From positions 174,172-238,171 of the forward strand of contig NZ_JBHJHQ010000010.1 of NCBI RefSeq assembly GCF_042219825.1: 64,000 bases of DNA, in the 5' to 3' direction. The notes beneath the pieces are model-generated. The model had not been told where the DNA came from and did not search any database. It saw only the letters and a program-made list of their open reading frames with translations. A program made the position numbers and the translations under genes. The DNA is from JBHJHP01 sp042219825. Lineage in GTDB: Bacteria > Bacteroidota > Bacteroidia > Bacteroidales > UBA5342. Numbering within the stretch: the first letter of the stretch is position 1; each line of letters starts with the position of its first letter. Positions 8,694 through 17,390 of the stretch are shown one piece after another.

Positions 8694-9254
8694 ATGATAG
8701 ATAAGTTGATAAATACAATACAACAAAATGAGGATAACTGGGAACAGTTTCAGGATTTGTTTATAGAAGATGAAGTTGCATCGAAAACTGTTCTGTTGAA
8801 CGAAGGAGAGATTTCAAACAATATTTATTTTATTAAAAAAGGCTGTTTACGTGAGTGGTTCAATAAAGACGGGAAAGATATAACATTCCAGTTCTTTTTT
8901 GAAGGACAACCAGTTGCATCAATTGACAGTTTTATGAATCGGGAACCCAGCCTTTTTACAATTGAAAGTATTGAACCAACTACTATTCACACAATTGGCA
9001 AAGCAGACTTTGAAAAATTATTAAATATCTACCCTGCATTTAAAACCGGATTTCAGGATTTCATTTTTCAACGATTCAGAAATTATGGACAGCTTTTCCT
9101 TTCAAGGATAAAGGATACACCAACAGAACGATATCAGGATCTCATCAATAATCACCCGGAAATAATTAAACGAATACCACAACATTATATCGCGTCGTAT
9201 TTAGGGATAACATCCATTTCGCTTAGTCGTATTAGAAACAGAAAACCAAAATGA
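8694..9254 (+). CDS. Crp/Fnr-family transcriptional regulator
   Basis: The 186-residue protein has a cyclic-nucleotide-binding-like beta-barrel domain (KTVLLNEGEISNNIYFIKKG, about residues 30-50) and a C-terminal helix-turn-helix with YIASYLGITSISLSRIR. It is a short Crp/Fnr member of the kind common in Bacteroidota. It lacks an Fnr-type N-terminal Cys cluster, so it is unlikely to bind a 4Fe-4S cluster itself. The next two genes encode a ferredoxin and a DUF4405 membrane protein on the same strand, and it may control them. Confidence 0.83.
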   Translation: MIDKLINTIQQNEDNWEQFQDLFIEDEVASKTVLLNEGEISNNIYFIKKGCLREWFNKDGKDITFQFFFEGQPVASIDSFMNREPSLFTIESIEPTTIHTIGKADFEKLLNIYPAFKTGFQDFIFQRFRNYGQLFLSRIKDTPTERYQDLINNHPEIIKRIPQHYIASYLGITSISLSRIRNRKPK

Positions 9255-9312
9255 TTAATTAACAATTGTTATCGTTGAATGGAAAACCATTGAAGAACTT
9301 TGCTCAAAAAAT

Positions 9313-9543
9313 ATGAGACAAAACTTCTTCAAAACAGAATCGAAATCTACTTCATTTTTAGGTCTTGATACACGGAAGTGTAACGCATGCTGGAAATGCA
9401 TAAATATATGTTCCAAAAATGTGATTGGCCGTATTAATCTGCCATGGCATAAACACGTTAAGTTTGTTAACCGTTCTGAATGCATTGGTTGTATGAAATG
9501 CGTTAATATATGTACCGCAAGTGCCATTTTTAAACTGTCCTAA
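9313..9543 (+). CDS. Small 2[4Fe-4S] ferredoxin-like protein
   Basis: The 76-residue protein has two complete CxxCxxCxxxC clusters: C23, C26, C29, C33 (CNACWKCINIC) and C57, C60, C63, C67 (CIGCMKCVNIC), enough for two 4Fe-4S centres. It would act as a cytoplasmic electron carrier. It lies 58 bases after the Crp-family gene and 11 bases before the DUF4405 gene, which suggests a shared transcript and electron transfer to or from that membrane protein. Its redox partner is an inference from this context. Confidence 0.85.
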   Translation: MRQNFFKTESKSTSFLGLDTRKCNACWKCINICSKNVIGRINLPWHKHVKFVNRSECIGCMKCVNICTASAIFKLS

Positions 9544-9554
9544 AAGTAATTCAG

Positions 9555-10070
9555 ATGAAAAAATATCTTAACAAGCTCATTATAAACTTTGGATTACTTT
9601 TTTGGGGGTTCGCAACAGTGTTTTCAGGACTTTTAATTCAAGTGCAATATCATATCGGTAATCATGGTAATGACATAACAAATAAATATTCATTAGGACT
9701 GGATTATTCTACATGGTCGGTGATTCATAAGATCTCAATTATTATGCTTTCTGTTTTGGCTGCTTTTCATATTTCACGGCATTGGAAATGGTATAAAACA
9801 GTAATTGCAAAAAGATTGGTAAATAAAAATAAACAAGTGTTTACATTATCGGTAATTTTTGTTGTTGTTGCAATTACCGGATTTATTCCATGGATTATAG
9901 ATGTATTGGAAGGAAGTGAAGTGAATCGCAAAGCTTTCATCGAGATTCATGATAAAATTGCAATTATTCTTTCAGTATACTTTACGCTGCATATTATGAA
10001 ACGATTGAAATGGTTCTTAGCTACAATAGAAAAAATAAATAAAAAAACGACACACAACCCACGGTCATAA
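9555..10070 (+). CDS. DUF4405 four-helix membrane protein (possible b-type cytochrome)
   Basis: The 171-residue protein has four membrane helices. Two similar halves carry His residues placed as in cytochrome b subunits: VIHKISIIMLSVLAAFHISRH and IHDKIAIILSVYFTLHIMKR. DUF4405 proteins are thought to bind haem. The gene follows the ferredoxin gene by 11 bases, so a ferredoxin-to-membrane electron path is plausible. Quinone or another acceptor cannot be told from the sequence. Confidence 0.75.
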   Translation: MKKYLNKLIINFGLLFWGFATVFSGLLIQVQYHIGNHGNDITNKYSLGLDYSTWSVIHKISIIMLSVLAAFHISRHWKWYKTVIAKRLVNKNKQVFTLSVIFVVVAITGFIPWIIDVLEGSEVNRKAFIEIHDKIAIILSVYFTLHIMKRLKWFLATIEKINKKTTHNPRS

Positions 10071-10089
10071 AACAACTGGTTTCACTGGC

Positions 10090-10110
10090 ATGCGGGGCTT
10101 AGTTCCGCAT
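10090..10110 (+). repeat. Short hairpin in the spacer after DUF4405
   Basis: ATGCGG pairs with CCGCAT around a 9-base loop. The surrounding 244-base spacer (10071-10314) has no gene. It resembles the other hairpin-bearing spacers of this stretch. Confidence 0.4.
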
Positions 10111-10314
10111 TAGCTTCTGTCCAGGTAAGCAGTACCAAACTCTGCAAACCCACCCCTTGCACCTAATTTATATCACCCATAATGAACATTTAAGGATAAA
10201 AAATATGTTGTATGTTAGTATGAAAGCTAAAACAGCTCTGGTATCCGGTAGTAGAGAAACATGGATACTATCGGAAATTATCGTTTGGAAAAAGAATAGA
10301 TTAATAACGAACCA

Positions 10315-11355
10315 ATGAATAAACCAACAAAACGAATCGTCAGAATAGCATTGCTGGTTGGAACAATCGCCTCCATGTTCTTTGTGCCGTGGATTTTAGT
10401 TAAGGCCTGGATTTTACCACTACCTGACACGGTTCAGGAACAATTGGATGAAGCTGTTGACCTTGGATTTGATGGCATTATTGTCTATGTTGACGAAGCT
10501 GGTAAGCAACCTGCATTTTTTGCTGCCGGATTAAACAACCGCGAAAACAAAACACCAGCCAACCCACACGCCTTATTCAAAATCGGAAGCATCAGTAAAC
10601 TTTACAATGCTGTTGCTGTCGCAAAACTGGTACACAGCGGACGTTTATCACTGGATAAAACGTTGGCTGATTATTTACCCGAACTTCAAGGGCGGGTTGA
10701 AAATGCTGAGAAAATTACACTGAGAATGATGATTAAGCATCGCAGTGGCATACCTAATTATACCGCTACCCCGGGTTATTGGGCAACTCCGCCAAAAAGC
10801 AACCAGGAAAACCTCGAATTAATTCTTGATCTGCCCGCTGATTTTGAGCCGGGCAAAAAGTATGAATACTGCAATACGAACTATTTGCTCCTTTCCGAAA
10901 TTATGGATACCGTTCTGGGGTATCCTCATTATCAGTTTATTCAGGAGGAAATTTTAAACCGGCTTCATCTGAAAAACACCTTCGCTTCGGTTAATGAAGT
11001 CAATACCGATAGTGTGATGAGCGGCTACCATGTTGGCTATCCCCTGGATTTAAAAACCGACGACCGGGGAATGGTAGCATCAGCCGAAGATGTCGGCATA
11101 TTTTTGCGTGCCTTAAACGATGGAACAGTGTTTGATGAAGGAGAACAGGACATTTATTCGTCCATATATGAGTATGAACATAAAGGTTGGGTTCCGGGAT
11201 ATCAAAGCATTGCCAAATACCACAAAGACATTGATGCAGTGGTTATTCAATTTACGAATACAACTGACCCTAAATTATACAACTGGAATTTAGCTGATAT
11301 TGAATATGGTCGTTTATTGAAGATAATAAGAAAGACCAGTCCTAAGGTTTTGTAA
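10315..11355 (+). CDS. Serine beta-lactamase-like hydrolase (class C/esterase VIII type)
   Basis: The 346-residue protein has an N-terminal membrane anchor or signal (residues 8-28), then a penicillin-binding-protein fold: the SxxK motif S92-I-S-K95, the YxN motif Y185-C-N187, and a late H-K-G (EHKGW) in the place of KTG. Relatives include class C beta-lactamases, D,D-carboxypeptidases and esterases; most chromosomal Bacteroidota members are not antibiotic-resistance enzymes. It is probably periplasmic. It is a single-gene unit with long spacers on both sides. Confidence 0.8.
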   Translation: MNKPTKRIVRIALLVGTIASMFFVPWILVKAWILPLPDTVQEQLDEAVDLGFDGIIVYVDEAGKQPAFFAAGLNNRENKTPANPHALFKIGSISKLYNAVAVAKLVHSGRLSLDKTLADYLPELQGRVENAEKITLRMMIKHRSGIPNYTATPGYWATPPKSNQENLELILDLPADFEPGKKYEYCNTNYLLLSEIMDTVLGYPHYQFIQEEILNRLHLKNTFASVNEVNTDSVMSGYHVGYPLDLKTDDRGMVASAEDVGIFLRALNDGTVFDEGEQDIYSSIYEYEHKGWVPGYQSIAKYHKDIDAVVIQFTNTTDPKLYNWNLADIEYGRLLKIIRKTSPKVL

Positions 11356-11749
11356 ATTTTATTGCCGTCACAGCGTATTATTAACACCCGGCTATACACA
11401 CAAGATTGTCCGGCAAGCAATGCACGGACTATACCTCATAATCCAAAATGACACCTTATCAGATTTACTGAATAAAAACCAGAACAATATGCCCTGAAAC
11501 CAAAATTATTTAAACATAATGCTCCACGTATCCTAAAGAATTACAAAAGAGCTTTTTGTGGGGTTTATCCTCTCCCCTTATACCATGATATCACTTTTTT
11601 ATGTATTTTAGTCTCACCATAATGAAAAGAACCTGTATCGTTTTGATGCGCTCTGATATAACCTGTCATGCAAAAGAATCATCATAAGACACAAAAATTA
11701 AAGCAGATAATACCTGGGCTTTACATCCCAAATAAATGCGTAAAGCCGA
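11356..11749. other. 394-base spacer before xrtK
   Basis: No gene, terminator or clear promoter was recognised. Short CCGG-containing direct and inverted pieces near 11390-11440 recall the cassette-type spacers elsewhere in this stretch, but no convincing hairpin could be drawn. Confidence 0.4.
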
Positions 11750-12328
11750 ATGAATGTCGGGATATATACTAGTTACCACTCTACTAAAAATATAGTGCAG
11801 ACAAACAAGAATATACCGTATTATTTGACAGCAGCAGGCCTTTTTATCTTGCTGAAATTTGCCTTTACACTTGCTGACAATAACGATTTGATTTTTCTTC
11901 TCAAACCGACCGACAAACTTGTTGGACTTTTAACAGGTTCGCCTTCTGTATATCTTTCGGATAGCGGATATTTCCACGAACAACTCAACATCATTATTGA
12001 CAAATCCTGTTCAGGTTTTAACTTTTGGGTTTTAGGTTTTCTGCTCTTTACTTATCTGACCGTAAGGCATTTTGATAAAGCAATAATTAAAATCCTTTCC
12101 ATTCCGACAGCTTTAACCGGAGCATATATCCTGACAATTTTTGTAAATACATCGCGGATTATTGCTTCAATGGTTGTACAAACACAGACAAAAAATATTT
12201 TCCAGAACCAGCAACATATCATACACGAAGCTATTGGAATAATTACAAACCTGACATTCCTTATTTTGGCTTATATTCTAATTGAAAAAAATTTTATAAC
12301 TAAACGAAACCATGCGAAATTTACTTAA
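11750..12328 (+). CDS. xrtK: Exosortase K
   Basis: The 192-residue integral membrane protein has about five helices and the exosortase catalytic triad in order: Cys87 in DKSCSGFNFW, Arg136 in NTSRI and His159 in HEAIGI. Exosortases are transpeptidase-like enzymes that recognise a C-terminal sorting tail, cut it and pass the protein on. XrtK is the type dedicated to a single MSEP-CTERM target. That target is the next gene, which overlaps by 17 bases, so the two are translationally coupled. The start gives 20 or so polar residues before the first helix; no better in-frame ATG exists. Confidence 0.88.
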   Translation: MNVGIYTSYHSTKNIVQTNKNIPYYLTAAGLFILLKFAFTLADNNDLIFLLKPTDKLVGLLTGSPSVYLSDSGYFHEQLNIIIDKSCSGFNFWVLGFLLFTYLTVRHFDKAIIKILSIPTALTGAYILTIFVNTSRIIASMVVQTQTKNIFQNQQHIIHEAIGIITNLTFLILAYILIEKNFITKRNHAKFT

Positions 12329-15137
12329 CCCGAAATGGCTTTTTATTCTAAACACCTTACCGTTAGTGGTCCTGTTTATTCTTTTCTTTGGTCAGTTCAA
12401 TATCATTAAAACTTTATTGGATGATAACAGTATCCAGCTTTGGAAAACTTTCGGACTGTCGTTAGGAATTCTTGGCTTACTTAATCTTTCTTATACGGTT
12501 TATTTGACTTTAAAAAAGAAGAGTATTTCTGTTTGGTATGGTTTAATTGCCCTGCTTTGTTATATACCTTACATTTACCTGTACGGCTATCATTTAGACC
12601 ATATCTTTCCGTTTTCAATTCCGTCATGGATGCTTTCGGGTAACATCTATTTATTCGTTGGAACATTCCTGATGCCAACGCTTGTCTATTCTTTATTTGT
12701 TTTAGTTTCTCATTTCACACCTGAGAACAGGGAACACAAAGCCTGGGTTAATTTTCTAATTGCAATTGGGATTCCTGTTTCAGGGTACTTATTTTCACAA
12801 ATCATACTTCCGTTATGGCAACGTGTTGAGGGTGATTTTTTTATTCATACGATTGTGGTTCTTGTTATTGCTGCCACATTAGCTTTTCTCTTTTTCTTAA
12901 TCAGGGGTGTTTTTATACTTGCGTCTAAAAAGACGGAAATTTGGCAGAAATACCAGTTAGCCTGGAAAATTCCAATTGCACTGATACTACCATTGCTGGG
13001 ATTATCAGTAAACAATGGTTACCTGTTTAATAGTTTCGGTCCGGGTGGATCCGGAATTTTTGGAGATTTCAATAATGCCTGGTTTTATATTCTGGCCATT
13101 GTAAATGCTATAATGCTTTGTTTACCGAACCTTGAAAATAAGTTATACCGATTACTTGTATTTATTGGCCGAAGCATAACATTTGCTTACACATTCTATT
13201 TCTTTTTGGTGTTTCTCCCTTTCCTGCCTCTATCAGTAGTTGCAATTATTGTGATCGGATCAGGTTTTTTAATGTTATCCCCTTTACTCCTTTTCGTTAT
13301 TCACATCAACGAACTTTCAAAGGATTTTACCTTCCTGAAAACGCAGATTTCAAAAAAACTTATTATCGGAATTTCGATATTGGGCATTCTGGTCATTCCG
13401 GCAATAATTACCAAAACATACCTGAAAGATAAAAGCGTTTTAAATGAAACACTATCTTATTTATATAGTCCTGACTACTCAAAGCACTATGACATTGATA
13501 AAGTTTCGCTTCAAAAAACACTCAATGTTATAAAAAGTCATAAAGACCACAGAGTTAGCACGGGTGGAATTTTTGGCAACGGGATTCCCTATTTGTCATC
13601 GTATTTTAACTGGCTGGTCATGGACAATCTTACCTTGTCTGACGCTAAAATTAATACAATTGAAAAAATATTTTTCGACACCCCAACTTTTGAGTTACCG
13701 CCTGAAAATATCCAGAATTACAATGTTCAAATCAGTAATATCAGCACAAAAAGCACTTACGACAAAACTCAAAAAACGTGGAAAAGTTGGGTTGATTTAG
13801 AAATTACCAACAAAAACGGAAACCCCTGGCTATCTGAATATGCCACAACGATAGATTTACCTCATGGTTGTTGGATCAGCGATTACTATCTTTATGTTGG
13901 AGACGTAAAAGAGCCGGGTATTTTAGCAGAGAAAAAATCAGCAATGTGGATATTTTCAAAAATCCGAAATGAAAACCGAGATCCGGGAATTCTATATTAT
14001 CTGACAGGAAACAGAGTTGCTTTCAGAGTATTTCCGTTCGCAAAAGATGAAGTAAGAAAAACAGGAATTGAATTCTTACATAAAGAGCCTGTAAAACTAA
14101 ACATTGACCATAATGTCATTGAATTAGGAAACATTGATGAAACAATTTATGAAAACATTGAAACCGAAAATATGGCTTATGTTTCAGCACAACAAAAACA
14201 AGATTTGAAGTCTGTTAAACGCAAATCCTATTTTCATTTTTTGGTTGACGCATCTGAAAACCAAAACAATAAGTCAACAGATTTCATCAAAAGAATTGAA
14301 AAGGTTTTAGCAAACAATAAACCACTTTCGGAGAACGCAAAAATCAGCTTTGTAAATATTTACGTAACGACTACAACGTTAGGTAATGATTGGAAAGAAC
14401 AATATAAAAATCAAACTTTTGAAGGCGGTTTTTACCTGGAAAGAGCAATAAAAACAACATTGGTTAATGCCTATCAGGACAAATCAGAAACATATCCTGT
14501 AATTGTGGTCGTAACCGACAGTATTCAAAATGCCGTTTTGGACAGAGATTTTGCAGACTTCAAATTCACATATCCTGAAAATGACTTATTTTTTTGCCTT
14601 GATAAGAACGGAGATTTAAGAGAACATTCCTTAATGGAAAATCCAAAAAAAGAACTGCCGGAAACATTAAGAGAATGTATGTTTTGCGAAACAGTTTTGG
14701 AATACAAGCTATCAGACAATTCAATTGCCTATTTAAGAAACAACCATGAGCCAGATATCATTTTGAAAAAGGATGTATTTGATGTCAGGCAAACGGATGT
14801 TAAAGAAAGGGATTGGAAAACGGCCTTGACCATGCAGGGACTATGGAATTCGCAAATATTGCATCCTGAAAACTCAGACAGGGAATGGTTGAATCTGGTA
14901 AAATACAGTTTTATCTCAAAAGTAATGACACCTGTAACATCCTATTTGGTTGTAGAGAATGAAGCGCAAAAGGCTATGTTAAAAAAGAAACAGGAACAAA
15001 CTTTGGCAGGCAACAAATCATTAGACCTTGATGAAGACACGCAGAGAATGAGCGAGCCCGGTTTAATACTAATGATAATCCTACTCGGACTTGCTTTATG
15101 GTACAAAGAAAAAAGAAAAAAACGGTGGACAGAATAA
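12312..15137 (+). CDS. MSEP-CTERM sorting-domain protein, target of XrtK
   Basis: The 941-residue protein has about ten membrane helices in residues 1-370. A VIT-like domain follows (PHGCWISDYYLYVGDVKEPG, then SAMWIFSKIRNENRDPG), and then a von Willebrand A-like region (YFHFLVDASENQNN). The tail is a sorting signal: the literal MSEP motif at 913-916, a hydrophobic helix, and the basic end KEKRKKRW. XrtK should process this tail. A polytopic target is unusual among exosortase substrates, which are mostly secreted. The role of the pair in the cell is unknown to me. The gene overlaps xrtK and is followed by a hairpin element. Confidence 0.88.
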   Translation: MRNLLNPKWLFILNTLPLVVLFILFFGQFNIIKTLLDDNSIQLWKTFGLSLGILGLLNLSYTVYLTLKKKSISVWYGLIALLCYIPYIYLYGYHLDHIFPFSIPSWMLSGNIYLFVGTFLMPTLVYSLFVLVSHFTPENREHKAWVNFLIAIGIPVSGYLFSQIILPLWQRVEGDFFIHTIVVLVIAATLAFLFFLIRGVFILASKKTEIWQKYQLAWKIPIALILPLLGLSVNNGYLFNSFGPGGSGIFGDFNNAWFYILAIVNAIMLCLPNLENKLYRLLVFIGRSITFAYTFYFFLVFLPFLPLSVVAIIVIGSGFLMLSPLLLFVIHINELSKDFTFLKTQISKKLIIGISILGILVIPAIITKTYLKDKSVLNETLSYLYSPDYSKHYDIDKVSLQKTLNVIKSHKDHRVSTGGIFGNGIPYLSSYFNWLVMDNLTLSDAKINTIEKIFFDTPTFELPPENIQNYNVQISNISTKSTYDKTQKTWKSWVDLEITNKNGNPWLSEYATTIDLPHGCWISDYYLYVGDVKEPGILAEKKSAMWIFSKIRNENRDPGILYYLTGNRVAFRVFPFAKDEVRKTGIEFLHKEPVKLNIDHNVIELGNIDETIYENIETENMAYVSAQQKQDLKSVKRKSYFHFLVDASENQNNKSTDFIKRIEKVLANNKPLSENAKISFVNIYVTTTTLGNDWKEQYKNQTFEGGFYLERAIKTTLVNAYQDKSETYPVIVVVTDSIQNAVLDRDFADFKFTYPENDLFFCLDKNGDLREHSLMENPKKELPETLRECMFCETVLEYKLSDNSIAYLRNNHEPDIILKKDVFDVRQTDVKERDWKTALTMQGLWNSQILHPENSDREWLNLVKYSFISKVMTPVTSYLVVENEAQKAMLKKKQEQTLAGNKSLDLDEDTQRMSEPGLILMIILLGLALWYKEKRKKRWTE

Positions 15138-15164
15138 AAAAGGTCGAGTGATAACATCAGAGAT

Positions 15165-15282
15165 ATAACATTGGCAGTAAGTGGTTAACAGAACGTTCCG
15201 GCCCTTTTCTCCGGTAGTTGTAACCTGACAGGAAAGCACTCCGCAGTCGGCTACTATTCTTATACTCACCGTTGCCAACAAT
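15165..15282 (+). repeat. Imperfect inverted-repeat element 1 (cassette-type spacer)
   Basis: The two ends, TTGGCA at 15171-15176 and TGCCAA at 15273-15278, pair, and the arms stay loosely complementary inwards (for example GTAAGT against a sequence whose complement reads GTGAGT). The element contains GTAACCTGACAGGAAAG at 15220-15236, which recurs with two changes in element 2. The right end GTTGCCAAC is the reverse complement of the left end of element 2. Confidence 0.6.
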
Positions 15283-15294
15283 TTTAAAATACAT

Positions 15295-16368
15295 ATGAAC
15301 ATGAAATTAAGATTTTCAATTACTTTAGGATTAATAATTTTTGGTTTTCAATCACTATTTTCTCAATCTGAGTTTTCCCCTTCACTAATAGTGAATCTAC
15401 AAAATGATACTATTTATGGCGTTGGAAATGTTAGTAAAAATCAAGAATACTGTTTATTTAAGAAATTTGACGCCAAAGAATTTACTAAGTATTTTCCTAA
15501 TGAAATTAAAGCCTTTAGAGTAATTGATGGAAAATATTTTGTGTCAAGAGAAATAAAGGAATCAAATGGTAAAGTGAACTGGTATTTTCTCGAATTTTTA
15601 GTGGATGGTGAAATTGATCTGTTTTCAATAAATAGTTCTGATAGATATTTTATCAAAAAGGAAAATGAGGAATTTTTAGAACTGGATGACAATAACAAAT
15701 CTATCCAAAATATAGACGGTAAGGATTATATGGTACAAAATAAAAAATATCTTGGTTATTTAAGGGCATATATGTCTGAAGCCCCAGAGCTTTTTCCTGA
15801 AATTGATAAAATGGATAGATTAGACCAACGAGATTTGGTTAATTTATCAATTGATTATCATAATGCAATTTGTAATGACAACGAGTGTGTGAATTACACA
15901 AAAAATATTCCAAAGGTAACCTATAAATTTGAACTAATGTCTGGAGTAACATATCACAACAATTATTATACACCTCAAGTTGGATTTTTAGTGCATATAT
16001 GGAGACCATTAAAAAATGAGAAACTTTATTTGAAAACGGGAATTATATATTCCGATAGACCATATTTGAAAAAAGATTATGATAAAGAAGATGAATATGA
16101 TTATAGTATTAAAATTCCATTAAGTTTTCAATATGTTTTTGGCAAAAGAGATTTAAAACCAACAATTGCTTTAGGCTGGCCAACAGGGATTTTTCTAATT
16201 AGTTCATTCCAAGGTGGATTTATTTATTCATTTTCTGAAAAATTTGAATTGAGTTTTAACGCTTCAATTGATGGATTAATAGCACTCCCTATGGATTTGC
16301 ATAAAGAACTATATAATAATTCCTTAGGACATTCTTTAAATATTGGATTGATTTACAATTTAAAATAA
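15295..16368 (+). CDS. Exported protein with a C-terminal beta-barrel-like half, unknown function
   Basis: The 357-residue protein starts with a signal peptide ending QSLFSQS (about residue 25). The middle carries YFVSREIKESNGK and a charged stretch around residues 110-150. The last 150 residues alternate as beta strands (SGVTYHNNYYTPQVGFLVHI to LNIGLIYNLK), as in small outer-membrane barrels. I do not recognise a named family. Its base composition is markedly A+T-rich. It is bracketed by GTTGCCAAC on the left and GTTGGCAAC on the right, together with TTTAAAA tracts, so the whole gene sits between inverted repeats. Confidence 0.6.
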   Translation: MNMKLRFSITLGLIIFGFQSLFSQSEFSPSLIVNLQNDTIYGVGNVSKNQEYCLFKKFDAKEFTKYFPNEIKAFRVIDGKYFVSREIKESNGKVNWYFLEFLVDGEIDLFSINSSDRYFIKKENEEFLELDDNNKSIQNIDGKDYMVQNKKYLGYLRAYMSEAPELFPEIDKMDRLDQRDLVNLSIDYHNAICNDNECVNYTKNIPKVTYKFELMSGVTYHNNYYTPQVGFLVHIWRPLKNEKLYLKTGIIYSDRPYLKKDYDKEDEYDYSIKIPLSFQYVFGKRDLKPTIALGWPTGIFLISSFQGGFIYSFSEKFELSFNASIDGLIALPMDLHKELYNNSLGHSLNIGLIYNLK

Positions 16369-16370
16369 AC

Positions 16371-16500
16371 TGTTGGCAACACATGGTATAGTGCATGCGG
16401 GTTTCAGTGGTTTGCAAGCGTTTGTGGCTCATAAAAAAGTCGGTGTAAACTGATAGGAAAGTAACTTCGAACTCCCGCACGACAGCATAACGTGGGAACG
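16371..16500 (+). repeat. Imperfect inverted-repeat element 2 (cassette-type spacer)
   Basis: The left arm, from GTTGGCAAC (16372-16380) through GTGCATGCGGG, pairs imperfectly with the right arm CCCGCACGACAGCATAACGT. The central part holds GTAAACTGATAGGAAAG at 16445-16461, matching 15 of 17 bases of element 1. The overall shape is a long bulged hairpin like an integron attC site, but it lacks the consensus core GTTRRRY. Confidence 0.6.
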
Positions 16501-16577
16501 TAAAAGACTACGAGTTTTATTGCAAAGAATATTATTTTTAAAACGTATTGAGAAATTTATTGATTTTTATACTAATA

Positions 16578-17126
16578 ATGAAAAAAATTAAGCCTTATCT
16601 AATCGAGTTCACAATAGTTACTGCTGGTGTTTTGCTTGCATTATTTTTGAATAACCTTAAAGAAAGTAATCATGCGCGAAAATATCACATTGCATCAATG
16701 AGAACCATAAATATGGAAGTGCTAGACAATTATTCTAACTTAAAAGGAGTAATTGAGAAACAAACTAATTTATTAGACTCTCTGACCAAATACACAGAAT
16801 CTTCCAGAACACTTCTCAATCTATTCCAGGAAAAAGGAGGTTTAACAATTGCCACAGTAAGCAATGCAGGATTAGATTTTTATAAAAAAGACCAGATTAA
16901 CTCTATTGACTTCAAGATGATGTCGAAACTTATCCTTATGAATTATTTATCAGGTATGATTGATACCAAAATAGAAAAACTTAGTGATTTTATTTATCCA
17001 AATATGTTTAACAATTCAAAAGAAAGTAAGCAGATGGTAAGCTTTTATTTAAAGGATGTTTTAGGCACAGAGAATCAACTTATTACTACCTACGAAGATT
17101 TTATTAAAGAATATGTTGAAAATTGA
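16578..17126 (+). CDS. Small single-pass membrane protein, unknown function
   Basis: From the chosen start the protein has 182 residues: MKKIKPYLIEF, one membrane helix (IVTAGVLLALFLNNL, residues about 12-27), then a helical, probably periplasmic domain with coiled-coil character. Bacteroidota have many such proteins with an N-terminal helix of the form FxIVxxGVLLAL, of unknown role. The frame is open from 16548, but the shorter start gives a more usual N terminus. It is a single-gene unit with the repeat elements on both sides. Confidence 0.55.
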   Translation: MKKIKPYLIEFTIVTAGVLLALFLNNLKESNHARKYHIASMRTINMEVLDNYSNLKGVIEKQTNLLDSLTKYTESSRTLLNLFQEKGGLTIATVSNAGLDFYKKDQINSIDFKMMSKLILMNYLSGMIDTKIEKLSDFIYPNMFNNSKESKQMVSFYLKDVLGTENQLITTYEDFIKEYVEN

Positions 17127-17154
17127 AAACGAAATAAATCTACATACAATACAC

Positions 17155-17205
17155 GGCAGTAGCGCATCCCGATATACATCGGAACGACACTATACTACCG
17201 AAACA
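17155..17205 (+). repeat. Imperfect hairpin in the spacer before the LtrA gene
   Basis: CGGCAGTA near 17156 pairs imperfectly with TACTACCG near 17194-17201, and an inner CCGAT pairs with ATCGG. The shape resembles the two longer elements to the left. Confidence 0.4.
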
Positions 17206-17390
17206 CCAGTAAAAAAATATATGCAATGAAAAAGTTCCTTATAAGATTAGGTTTTAATGGGAAAACTGGATGGATAGTATTAACACAATACGTAAGGAAA
17301 AAAGACTGATTGCAATGCTGTTCGACTGATGTATTTGTATTACAGAGAAATCATCGTATATTTATCTCATCCCACGGCAAACATAGTATT

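Noticed and set aside
10315..11355. Acquired antibiotic-resistance beta-lactamase
   Set aside because: The SxxK/YxN fold is shared by esterases and peptidases, and the third motif is HKG rather than KTG; nothing in the context points to resistance.
15165..16500. Canonical integron attC sites
   Set aside because: The elements have long imperfect stems, but the end boxes GTTGCCAAC/GTTGGCAAC do not fit GTTRRRY, and no integron integrase is in the window. They are reported only as attC-like spacers.
17226..17309. 27-codon plus-strand frame before the LtrA gene
   Set aside because: It has an ATG and a stop, but no similarity I recognise, and lies in a spacer with hairpins; too weak to call.
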